From assembly GCA_019059635.1 (NCBI GenBank), contig JAGVRJ010000008.1:1550001-1614000 (forward strand): a stretch of 64,000 nt of DNA, written 5' to 3'. Origin of the DNA: Proales similis (taxonomy: Eukaryota > Rotifera > Eurotatoria > Ploima > Proalidae). The notes under the pieces were generated by a model. The model was not told the DNA's origin. It was given only the letters and a program-made list of their open reading frames with translations, and did not search any database. Positions 54,435-62,650 of the stretch are shown here, piece by piece. Numbering within the stretch: the stretch's first letter is position 1; each line of letters begins with the position of its first letter. The translations under genes were made by a program, and so were the position numbers.

Positions 54435-56702
54435 ATGGCATTCGCAATCTACCTTTCTGTGGCCGTGCAAGCTCTTCTCTTGTTGAGGGCGCAGAGCACT
54501 GGCACTCAGAAATATGTTCTGGACGATTGCTCGCTTGAATTGAGAAGCTTTGGTGATAATTACTTGGCAAAAATTGAGTTGGAACTGATCAACCAGACAG
54601 CTGAAGCATGCAAATCAAAATCGGTCGGTTTGCTTTACTATCGGGTTGGAAAATTTGGACCAAAAGGAGAAAGCTTGCCCGACTTGAACAAGTGTGTGAG
54701 CACACTGCTTGCTTCAATCGCCTCTTTCGGCTTCACGTCAATCTATATTTCTGAAGTGAGCGGACTATCGGTCGACTTTATGATCCCAGACTTTGGATTT
54801 TCGTCAATTCTGCTCATTTCTTTCTCTCTTTTTGACTTTACCGTCTTGGATAGGGAGGGCCGGGCAGTGAACAACTGCTCGTCCGATCTTAGGCAATTCG
54901 CCCCGCTCCGAAAACAAAAGATTCTGCTGCTCTTTTTCACGTTGGGAATCAGATATGGAGAGAGCGTCTGCCCGCACATATTCAGCCATGCATTCATAGA
55001 CGGTGTGTCATTTTTCGACCTGGTCGACTCAACGGTTAAGTACAACATGCTGAGATTCCAAGCGACTAATCAGACTTTGAACGGCACAATGTCAAATATA
55101 GGCTTGCGAGGTTACGCATTAAGATTCGACTCGGCGTTCTTTTCTCTGGCAATTTTCAATCAAACAGTAACGGTCCAGTTGTGCGGCTTGGTCAAAACTT
55201 TCCATTCAGCCTCGCTGAAACACAGTTCGGTGACAAAAATCGATTTGGCCACCTCAAGACTGAGAGAGTTGCTTCACAACAATCCGAACTGGCTCAACGA
55301 TGTCAATCATAGAGCAACTGCACTCACTCTGTTGGTCGACATAAACGAGCCAAAGGACCTGACTCTGGCTGACATGAGTTCAAATATGGTGAGCTATCTC
55401 ACATGGATTGAGGTCAAAGAAGCGCCAAGTCCGTTCGACGATCAGTCGTTTTGCATTTTCTATCAAATCGAGCGCTACTCGCTCAATGTCAAATTGCAAG
55501 GTTTCGTGCTTAGCAGACTAGCAGAAAAGAGCTGCACTTGTGTCCTGTTTTGGATTGTGACGCGCTATTTGGCCTCCAGGCAAGGCAACTATTCAAACAT
55601 GGGCCGTTGCTACCAAGATAGGGCCGAGCTTAGCGAACGCTGTGACTTTGAGAAAATGGCCCAGAGATGCTCGATTGAGACAATCGAGCCGTTCAACTAT
55701 CGCACCATCTACGACACCATTCTCGATCTTGAATTTTTCAAATACGTGGCCGATGTGTGGCTGATGCCTGTCACCAGTGTGTTGGGCGTCATCGCCAACT
55801 ATCTTGTGATCAAGACTTTTCGCCGGATAAAGCGCTCGCCCGAGTACCGCCGCACCAAGTTGACCGACAAGGGCAGATACATGTGGGAGTACACGTACTA
55901 CAACTCGTGGTTCATGCTATTTCACAGTCTCGTATTCGCCTGCACCCCACTGACCACTTGTATTGAGTACAACGGAATCTACTGCCCGCAGTGGGCAATC
56001 AGCAAATTCTCGCAAGCGTTTTACCTGTTTGTGCAGAGTTTCTTTGGCAACGCGTTTCGCCTCGCGGCCAACATCAGCAGCACTTTGTTCGTGCTCTATC
56101 GCTTCGGTCTCAACACAGAAGCGCTGGAAAGATTTCGAAAGGCGAAGCCAAGCTCCCTGGTCGTTTTTTGCCTTGTGCCCTCGTTTATCATCAGCCTGGT
56201 CACTCTGTTCGTCAATGAGAGATTCTCGGTCAGCATTCTAAGCAAATATCTGTACGACTACTTGTTCACCAAGTTTGAGTATTTTGACGGCGGCTTTGTG
56301 CCCAAGCTGGCCTACTTGATCAACATATTCTTGGGCACCTCGTTCTTTACCATCGTCAGCATCACAATCGACTTGAGACTCTTGTTTCTTCTGCGCAAAA
56401 AGAGTACGCTCACGAGCAAGGAAGAGGCCGAGAATCGCATCACCAAAATGGTCATTCTCAGCGGCCTCTTCTCATTCTTCTTTCGTCTGCCTGAGATGAT
56501 TTCGGCCACCTTGCTGACCGTGTTCACAATCAGTCCGAGCTTTTTCCCCATTTGCTTTGTCGCCCAATCGCGCTTTCATTCGCTGTGTCCTATTCTTCTC
56601 GACTTGTCGCGATTACTGTTGGCCGTCAGCTACTTGGAGAATCTCTTCCTCCTCTATCTCTTCAACCCCAACTTTCGCAAGTATTTTGCTATTCTAGGCT
56701 AA
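54435..56702 (+). CDS. Orphan 7TM receptor with large ectodomain, member I
   Basis: 755 residues; signal peptide MAFAIYLSVAVQALLLLRAQS. Ectodomain landmarks INQTAEACKSKSVGLLYYRVG, LLHNNPNWLNDVN, DDQSFCIFYQIE (Gln where others have Ser) and SCTCVLFWIVTRYL. Hinge CDFEKMAQRCSIETIEPFNYRT. TM1 SVLGVIANYLVIKTF. The 7TM domain shares EYNGIYCPQWAISKFSQAFYL and LTSKEEAENRITKMVILSG with member F. Ends LYLFNPNFRKYF. It is the only intact receptor right of 46.2 kb and lies between the two LRR genes. Confidence 0.8.
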   Translation: MAFAIYLSVAVQALLLLRAQSTGTQKYVLDDCSLELRSFGDNYLAKIELELINQTAEACKSKSVGLLYYRVGKFGPKGESLPDLNKCVSTLLASIASFGFTSIYISEVSGLSVDFMIPDFGFSSILLISFSLFDFTVLDREGRAVNNCSSDLRQFAPLRKQKILLLFFTLGIRYGESVCPHIFSHAFIDGVSFFDLVDSTVKYNMLRFQATNQTLNGTMSNIGLRGYALRFDSAFFSLAIFNQTVTVQLCGLVKTFHSASLKHSSVTKIDLATSRLRELLHNNPNWLNDVNHRATALTLLVDINEPKDLTLADMSSNMVSYLTWIEVKEAPSPFDDQSFCIFYQIERYSLNVKLQGFVLSRLAEKSCTCVLFWIVTRYLASRQGNYSNMGRCYQDRAELSERCDFEKMAQRCSIETIEPFNYRTIYDTILDLEFFKYVADVWLMPVTSVLGVIANYLVIKTFRRIKRSPEYRRTKLTDKGRYMWEYTYYNSWFMLFHSLVFACTPLTTCIEYNGIYCPQWAISKFSQAFYLFVQSFFGNAFRLAANISSTLFVLYRFGLNTEALERFRKAKPSSLVVFCLVPSFIISLVTLFVNERFSVSILSKYLYDYLFTKFEYFDGGFVPKLAYLINIFLGTSFFTIVSITIDLRLLFLLRKKSTLTSKEEAENRITKMVILSGLFSFFFRLPEMISATLLTVFTISPSFFPICFVAQSRFHSLCPILLDLSRLLLAVSYLENLFLLYLFNPNFRKYFAILG

Positions 56703-57169
56703 AGGCCCAAATGTTTGAGTCTGCACTGGCATTGCGAGTGGCAATAAAATTTCCAAAACAGAACAAAATAGCGCTCGAAAAAAAAACAGAATTGACTAGG
56801 AATCGGCTTTCTGTAGCCTTAAGCATTTCAAGAAACGAATGAGATCCGCACGCGCTACGTGACGGTGAGTAAATGCTTCAAAGACGCACTGCTCTTAAGA
56901 GACGATCCGCTTAAGATTGAACATGTACAGAAATGAAGAGATGATTGCGTTTGTCTATCCTCACGACAAACATCTTCTGGGCGCGTTTAGTCGATGAGCA
57001 CGCTCAAGTGACAGAGAGCTTTCGGTGATTAAGTGCTTAATTGACGTTTCGGGTGAAGATTTCTCACGTCTGGCAGCCGGCTGTAAACTGCTGGATTCAG
57101 TAGACAGTTTTTCAGATTTCTGAATTTCAACCAAAGACAAAGAGGAAAAGCAAAAGCGAATTGAAAAGA
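56703..57169. other. Intergenic region between member I and LRR gene 2
   Basis: 0.47 kb on the path of two same-strand genes. No TATA-like element or other feature was recognised with confidence. Confidence 0.5.
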
Positions 57170-59386
57170 ATGCTTATGGCCAAACTCATTTTTGCCCTTT
57201 CTTCCTTGCTCGGCTTGATGACCGTCCAAATTGACTGGACGAAAAAGGCAGAGAAAACGGTTCATATTTGGGAAACCAAAATCTCAAATCTAGACGAGAT
57301 CGGAGTTTTAAATGAGACTATCAATCAATTGATATTGACCACATGTTCATTGGACAACATTGAGCCCATTTGCCAATTGACTAAACTTTCAATCTTGAAT
57401 TTGCACGATAATTTGATACGGAACTTGCCCAATTGTTTGGTAAGGCTGGAAAAAATCGAGTCAATCAGCTTAGACGGCAATCGTCTCTCTTCGATTGAAA
57501 TTCTCGGCGAGCTTAAAACTCTGAGATCTGTATCACTTGCTCGAAATCGATTAGCAAGCGAAAAGTCGCTGAGAAAACTGCCTTCTTTGAAAAGTATAAA
57601 CCTGAGCGGAAATCAATTGAGGCGCTTCACCTTTGTCAAGCAATGGCAACTGCTTCATTCCATGGATTTGAGCGCAAACAAATTGGAATATTTTAAAATT
57701 GAAGCCAATCAAAGCAAACTTACTACTCTGATTATAGGCTCGAATAGACTGAAATCAATTGAAAACATCGGGCGACTGGTAAATCTTGGGCTTTTGTCTA
57801 TGGAAGAAAATCCGCTTACCAACATAAAATTCATTTGCAGCTCCAAATTGAAGAAATTAATTTCACTAATTCTAGAATACACTCGTTTATCACAAATATA
57901 TTGTCCGAGTCTATTCAAGCTAGAGCAATTGAACTTAAGTAGGAATTTTATCGACAACTTGAATTTAAGCCGGTTTGAATCGTTGAAGAGTTTGTTTATG
58001 TCTAACAACCAGATAACTCATCTCGACCTTGAGCCCTTCAAGTCTTCGATTACAGATGCAAGGTTCAATTCAAATCGAATTGAAACGATTGCGCCAATGA
58101 GCAATTATACAAACTTAGAAAAGTTGTTTCTGTCCAACAATTTAATTCGAGAGATTCCATCTATGATCGGTATGAGCAGTTTGTTCCAATTAGTATTAGA
58201 TAGAAATAAAATAAGTAAGCTACCTTGTTCATTGAGTTTGCCGCGTTTACGCTGGCTCGATCTGAGTCATAATCTGCTGAGCAGTTTACCGATGAATATA
58301 AGTCTACCGAATTTACAAAAATTGAACTTGTCATTCAACCAGTTTCAGCATCTGCCCTCCCTGAGGCAGTTCAGGTTTCTCACTGAAATTGACATGAGCC
58401 ACAATCCTATTCGCATTGTCGACGATCTAGGTCTCAAGATTTATTTTAAAAAAATGATTACTCTTTCGATGCAAAATATCGGAATCAGAAGAATAGAAGG
58501 ACTGCGATCGATTTCAATTACGAGCAAGATCGATTTCTCAGGAAACCAAATAGAGCATCTCGACGGCATTGAGAATAGCGAGTATTTAACAAACGCGATT
58601 CTGGTCTCAAACGCAATCAGCATTGTGCAACCATTGTGCGGTCTTCAATATTTGCGAGTAGTCGACCTATCCGGAAACAGAGTTGAGTCGATCGGATGCC
58701 TAACCAAGTTAAAAAAGCTGCTTCTTTTAAGACTGGCCAACAACAGAATCAAACAGCTGCCGTTGGGATCGAATATGAACGCGTTGGCCAATTATGATCA
58801 CAATCTAATTGAGAGCTTTCCCGATTCATTGAAACGAGTGGAAGAGGTCCGCTCTCTATCGGTCAACAGTAATCTGTTGAAATCAGTGAAATTCCTGCGC
58901 TCTTTTACAAACATCCTCTCGCTGAGCTTGAGTAACAATTCCATTCAATCTATTGATGAAATGAGACATCTAAGCAAACTGGAAAGCCTGTCAATCGATG
59001 GCAACCAAATAGCCAATATGAGCTCACTCGAAACACTCAGCAACATCAAGAGACTGAATGCACTTAATAATCCCTTAGGTGACCTTATTTCGTTTCGTGA
59101 AATGAGCAAGCTACAGCATTTGCTGTTGAACATGACCGAAGCCGATTTGAAGCATTTGATCAATTTAGTGCCCAGCATGCAGCAGCGCTTCGTCAAACAG
59201 AATCAGTTCACTTTTTATCGAGCATTGTTCGTCCATATGGGCCAAGAAAGCGAATTGTTTGATTGTGAGTCTAGATTTCGTTTGATCAAAGGCGGCGTAT
59301 TCGTCAATCTTCTCTCTCAGCTGCAGTTTGAAAAGTTCTTTAACAATTGTGCGCATCAAATTGTTCTGAATAAAGCATTCGATTAG
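57170..59386 (+). CDS. Secreted leucine-rich-repeat protein 2
   Basis: 738 residues from the ATG at 57170, which starts a signal peptide MLMAKLIFALSSLLGLMTVQ. LRRs of about 22 residues fill residues about 55-670 (for example LSILNLHDNLIRNLPNCLVR, LKSINLSGNQLRRFTFVKQW). The cap after them contains RFVKQNQFTFYRALFV, ELFDCESRFRLIKGG and FFNNCAHQIV, matching LRR protein 1 in spacing of its cysteines. Its DNA is more A/T-rich than LRR gene 1, and repeat sequences are well diverged, so the pair is old compared with the converted tracts elsewhere in the cluster. No membrane anchor was seen. Confidence 0.8.
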   Translation: MLMAKLIFALSSLLGLMTVQIDWTKKAEKTVHIWETKISNLDEIGVLNETINQLILTTCSLDNIEPICQLTKLSILNLHDNLIRNLPNCLVRLEKIESISLDGNRLSSIEILGELKTLRSVSLARNRLASEKSLRKLPSLKSINLSGNQLRRFTFVKQWQLLHSMDLSANKLEYFKIEANQSKLTTLIIGSNRLKSIENIGRLVNLGLLSMEENPLTNIKFICSSKLKKLISLILEYTRLSQIYCPSLFKLEQLNLSRNFIDNLNLSRFESLKSLFMSNNQITHLDLEPFKSSITDARFNSNRIETIAPMSNYTNLEKLFLSNNLIREIPSMIGMSSLFQLVLDRNKISKLPCSLSLPRLRWLDLSHNLLSSLPMNISLPNLQKLNLSFNQFQHLPSLRQFRFLTEIDMSHNPIRIVDDLGLKIYFKKMITLSMQNIGIRRIEGLRSISITSKIDFSGNQIEHLDGIENSEYLTNAILVSNAISIVQPLCGLQYLRVVDLSGNRVESIGCLTKLKKLLLLRLANNRIKQLPLGSNMNALANYDHNLIESFPDSLKRVEEVRSLSVNSNLLKSVKFLRSFTNILSLSLSNNSIQSIDEMRHLSKLESLSIDGNQIANMSSLETLSNIKRLNALNNPLGDLISFREMSKLQHLLLNMTEADLKHLINLVPSMQQRFVKQNQFTFYRALFVHMGQESELFDCESRFRLIKGGVFVNLLSQLQFEKFFNNCAHQIVLNKAFD

Positions 59387-60064
59387 AAGGAGAATGAAAA
59401 CTGTTTCAAATGAGATCAGACACTTAAAGCTAAATTTGAATATTCATTAGAACATCAGATGCTTTAAGAAGGCATTTTCTAATCGGCTCAAATCAAAGTG
59501 ACAACCAGCGCAGATGTTTTATTCAATTCATAGTGGTCACTCAAAACATCAAAAGCCGACCGAGAACAGTCTAATTCATCTTGAGACCCCTTAACAATTG
59601 AAAAATTGCGCTTCATTCCGCTGGGCATAACTCGGAGCAACACAGAACCCGACTGCATGTCTTTGGCGATCGGAATCCACTCCTGATCCTGTTCTAGGGT
59701 TTCACCAAGATCCTTGACTGTGCCAGCCAATGTGAAGTAAGGTCAGATTCTATCGACTAGTCCTGAATTAACGATTAGCTTGATACATCTGCGTCTTGTG
59801 TTGAGCAGAATAGAATTCCGCGTTTTTTCGCCACTCTCATATCATCAATTTGTCTTTAAAAAAGTACTGAGCCTATAAATGCATATCGATCGGCTGATTC
59901 CTGAAAAACGTCGGTTTGAATGGTCATGCAGAACTCAATCTGAATGAAGAGAATTTATTTATCACTCTAAATTAAGCTTGTGTCATTGGGCTATACTTTT
60001 TCCCAGATTTATCGTTGAACGCAAAGAGCACAAAAACAAAGACCGTGACATGTTCACGAATTTT
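59387..60064. other. Intergenic region with an SDR-DUF616 relic
   Basis: 0.68 kb between the convergent LRR gene 2 and SDR-DUF616 gene 2. It contains the relic at about 59576-59752; otherwise no feature was seen. Confidence 0.55.
59576..59752 (-). pseudogene. C-terminal relic of an SDR-DUF616 gene
   Basis: Reading leftwards from about 59752: YFTLAGTVKDLGETLEQDQE, then WIPIAKDMQSGSVLLRVMPS. It corresponds to LARTVKDLGESLEAEQEWIP and KHMQSGPVWLRVMPR of gene 3. The preceding domain is absent, and the frame runs on into unrelated sequence instead of the normal stop. Confidence 0.8.
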
Positions 60065-61900
60065 TTACACTTCTTTCCAACCATCGATCAAAATGATGGA
60101 AAACTCTCTTTGGTCAGCTCGAGGCATAATTCTGAGCCAAGCAGTGGTTCTTTGAAACTCTGCGGCGATAGGTACCCACTCCTGTTCTGAGTTAAGTTGA
60201 AGGCCAAGATCTGCAACTGTTGTGGCCAGTGTGTACACAAGGGCGGGCTGATCGCGATCCGCTCCCATGTAATAGTCGCGCATCCAGCGACAAGCAAAGT
60301 CACAAGCAGCTTGCGATTCAAGTTTGTACAGAATAAGACAGCCTGTGATCACGTTCTCAAAGTTGAGCCTTCTCCTCGACTGTTCAGTGAAATAGCTGAA
60401 GTACTGCTCTCTAAGGGCGACCGTGGCCATTGAATTTTGAGCGAAATGAATTTCAGTCACTTCTCTGGCCAGACTGTAGTGATTCCATGGATGTCTGAAC
60501 ATGACCAGATCGGCAGTTTGATTCGCACCAGTGAAGTACTGGAGGAGAAAGTCGGCGGAGACCATCAGGTCGCGCTTGGCATCTGTGTAAATGGCGTACT
60601 TGACGTCAGAGTGGAAGAACTTTTTGGGCGAGATCTTTGGTATGCGCGAGTACTTTCTCGGGTTGGCCCAACGGTCGACCTGGACCGGAATGAGTCGCCA
60701 GCCGTTGAATTCAGTTACCTTGGCCTGAAGGAACAGCCAGGACTCGGAGGTGACAAACGCGAGCTGGCATCCTGCGACCGGGTACTTGAGCGGTTGGATG
60801 CTTTCCGCTTTGCCAATCAGAACTGTGTAGACGACCACAGGACAGCTTTGGGAGAGCCTGACGCTGAGAGGAATCACCTGATCGAATCCCGAACGAACGC
60901 AAGGGACCGGGCTACTGCATGCGCTGGCACAGTAGAACGCCAAGCCTTTGTTTATCTTGTACCAGTCGAAAAAGCGGTCGAGGCTGGAAAACAGGGCTTC
61001 TTGTTCGATCTTGTAATCTGAATGACGATCATTGTCTGGCCTCTGCAAAAGAGGAGTTTCGAATCGAATTTGGCGATCGAATGCACGCTCGAATTTTTCG
61101 ACAATCAAGTGCGCGGGCGGCGACTGGACACTTCTTAGATCTGTGAGGACGAGCCGGCTCTTGTCGACTCGGAACAAACTCCGGATGATCTCATTGCAAG
61201 GGACAAGTCGGGAAAGACGGAAATCGCTGAGGTGCATGGGCTGGTCGGCCAAGACGTTGTTGACGATGCGCACCAGCGGATTCTGCTTGTCCGGCCATTC
61301 GTCAAACACATGGCTGTAGACGACCGCCTTCACAAAGATGTTTGCGTCGCGGTTGCTTTTGATCAGAACCTCAAGTGCCGACTCCAAGTAAGAAAGCCAA
61401 TCGACGTCTGCCGAAGACACGTCGGACACAGCCACCATAATCTGGAGGCGTTGGCGTTGGAGCGAGCCCGAGTAGGCACTGATGATCTTGTCCAAGTACT
61501 CGAGAGTGCGCAATATTTCATCCAGCGACCTCTGGTTGCAGATCAGAACTATGTGGTTCACACTCAGCATTTGCATCAGAGCGACATGCTGATGCACGTT
61601 GGAAATGGGGGTCGCAATGAAGTTGGCCTTCATCTCGTATCTCAGAATATCGCCTCTGATCTCTTGCTCCTTCGACTCGAACGAATCGGTGCACACGACC
61701 GACGAGGCGCTCGTTCGTTCGGCAATGAATCTGACGGTGGACAGTCCGAGCAGAGTTGAGCTTCCGATCACCGCAAATGAGCAGTTCTTGCATCCTTCTA
61801 CCGTAAGGCGGAGTTCTTGTTCAAACGAAAGGGCCCATAACTCAAAGCCAAAACGAGAGACGCAAAAAATTAGAATCAGAGTTAACCAGAACCGCCTCAT
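60065..61900 (-). CDS. Epimerase-like Rossmann / DUF616 glycosyltransferase-like fusion, gene 2
   Basis: 611 residues from the ATG at 61900 (MRRFWLTLILIFCVSRFGFE, signal peptide or anchor); no intron. Rossmann-like half: FAVIGSSTLLGLSTVRFIAE, then KAVVYSHVFDEW and SRLVPCNEIIRSLF. The linker FFDWYKINKGLAFYCASACSS is shared with gene 1. DUF616-like half: CPVVVYTVLIG, WANPRKYSRIPK, YAIYTDAKRDLMVSADF, VMFRHPWNHYSLAREVTE, MGADRDQPALVYTLATTV. DNA at 60491-60904 is 98% identical by eye to gene 3. It probably acts in the secretory pathway on a glycan, but neither donor nor acceptor can be inferred. Confidence 0.75.
   Translation of the reverse strand: MRRFWLTLILIFCVSRFGFELWALSFEQELRLTVEGCKNCSFAVIGSSTLLGLSTVRFIAERTSASSVVCTDSFESKEQEIRGDILRYEMKANFIATPISNVHQHVALMQMLSVNHIVLICNQRSLDEILRTLEYLDKIISAYSGSLQRQRLQIMVAVSDVSSADVDWLSYLESALEVLIKSNRDANIFVKAVVYSHVFDEWPDKQNPLVRIVNNVLADQPMHLSDFRLSRLVPCNEIIRSLFRVDKSRLVLTDLRSVQSPPAHLIVEKFERAFDRQIRFETPLLQRPDNDRHSDYKIEQEALFSSLDRFFDWYKINKGLAFYCASACSSPVPCVRSGFDQVIPLSVRLSQSCPVVVYTVLIGKAESIQPLKYPVAGCQLAFVTSESWLFLQAKVTEFNGWRLIPVQVDRWANPRKYSRIPKISPKKFFHSDVKYAIYTDAKRDLMVSADFLLQYFTGANQTADLVMFRHPWNHYSLAREVTEIHFAQNSMATVALREQYFSYFTEQSRRRLNFENVITGCLILYKLESQAACDFACRWMRDYYMGADRDQPALVYTLATTVADLGLQLNSEQEWVPIAAEFQRTTAWLRIMPRADQREFSIILIDGWKEV
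60491..60904 (-). repeat. 414-bp tract near-identical to SDR-DUF616 gene 3
   Basis: Aligns gap-free to 63077-63490 with about eight mismatches. The flanking coding sequences drop to clearly lower similarity. The tract covers the DUF616 core (VVVYTVL through FRHP). Gene conversion, or a duplication followed by selection on flanks, would explain it. Confidence 0.85.
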
Positions 61901-62650
61901 GCTTATCAAAATATGTTAAGACAACCCTCAGCGTCCGAGCTTTTCCAAGAGACCTCAATTCATAATGTTCTCTGTTCGCATTTTCACGCTCTGCCAAACA
62001 TCTGGACCTTTAGATCTATGTGTATGGCTTTGTTCCTCGGTTGACAAATCGAGGCCATTTTCAATGTGCCATCTTCTTCAGGACTTGATTTAACTTCCAT
62101 TTAACCTAAATCGATTTATGAAAAAAAAGCACCCGATACTCTGTCTCGATTGGTGTCAAGGCTCAAGTTCATTGAGTTTGTGATGAACTCGCCTGCATCG
62201 CCTTTCTCATAAACGCTGTCATCATTCTGGTCTTCCGTCGCATCCGGGCTTCGGAGAAGTTCAGGAAAAAGAAGTTCACTGTGATCAGCTTGAGCTTGGT
62301 CTGCTCTGCTTTCTTCGCAGCTTTCGAAACGCCTTGCGAAAAGAGGAAGCCGAATCGCACGTCACCAAAATGGATTCTTCTTTTCGCTTAGTTTCCTTGA
62401 GAACTTTGTCCTTCTAATCCTATTCAATTCTGATTTCATGCAGAAAGCAAAAACGATTTTAAGACTTTAACCGACTCAGTGCATTCGCATTCGCAACTTG
62501 AGTGATCGGCGACAACGACGTCGAGCCAAAGTCGTAACAAGACAAAACTGTTTTCGTTTTTTTTTATCAAATTTGACCCAAAGCCAAGATTCTGAAACTG
62601 CGAGCGTCGCCGATTTGGATGTCCGGGTGGAAGCTCTGGCCACTCAAAGT
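61901..62650. other. Intergenic region with a chimeric 7TM relic
   Basis: 0.75 kb between SDR-DUF616 genes 2 and 3, both on the minus strand. The relic at 62183-62470 is the only recognisable content. Confidence 0.5.
62183..62470 (+). pseudogene. Chimeric, internally deleted 7TM relic
   Basis: One frame gives ACIAFLINAVIILVFRRIRA followed by SEKFRKKKFT, resembling TM1 and loop 1 of the family (IMANYLVIRTFRRIKR and PEYRKNKLT). About 100 bp later another frame gives LRKEEAESHVTKM, the pre-TM6 segment. A third piece gives SFLENFVLLILFNSDF, the end of TM7 and helix 8, then a stop. Order and strand are preserved but the intervening helices are gone. Confidence 0.65.
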
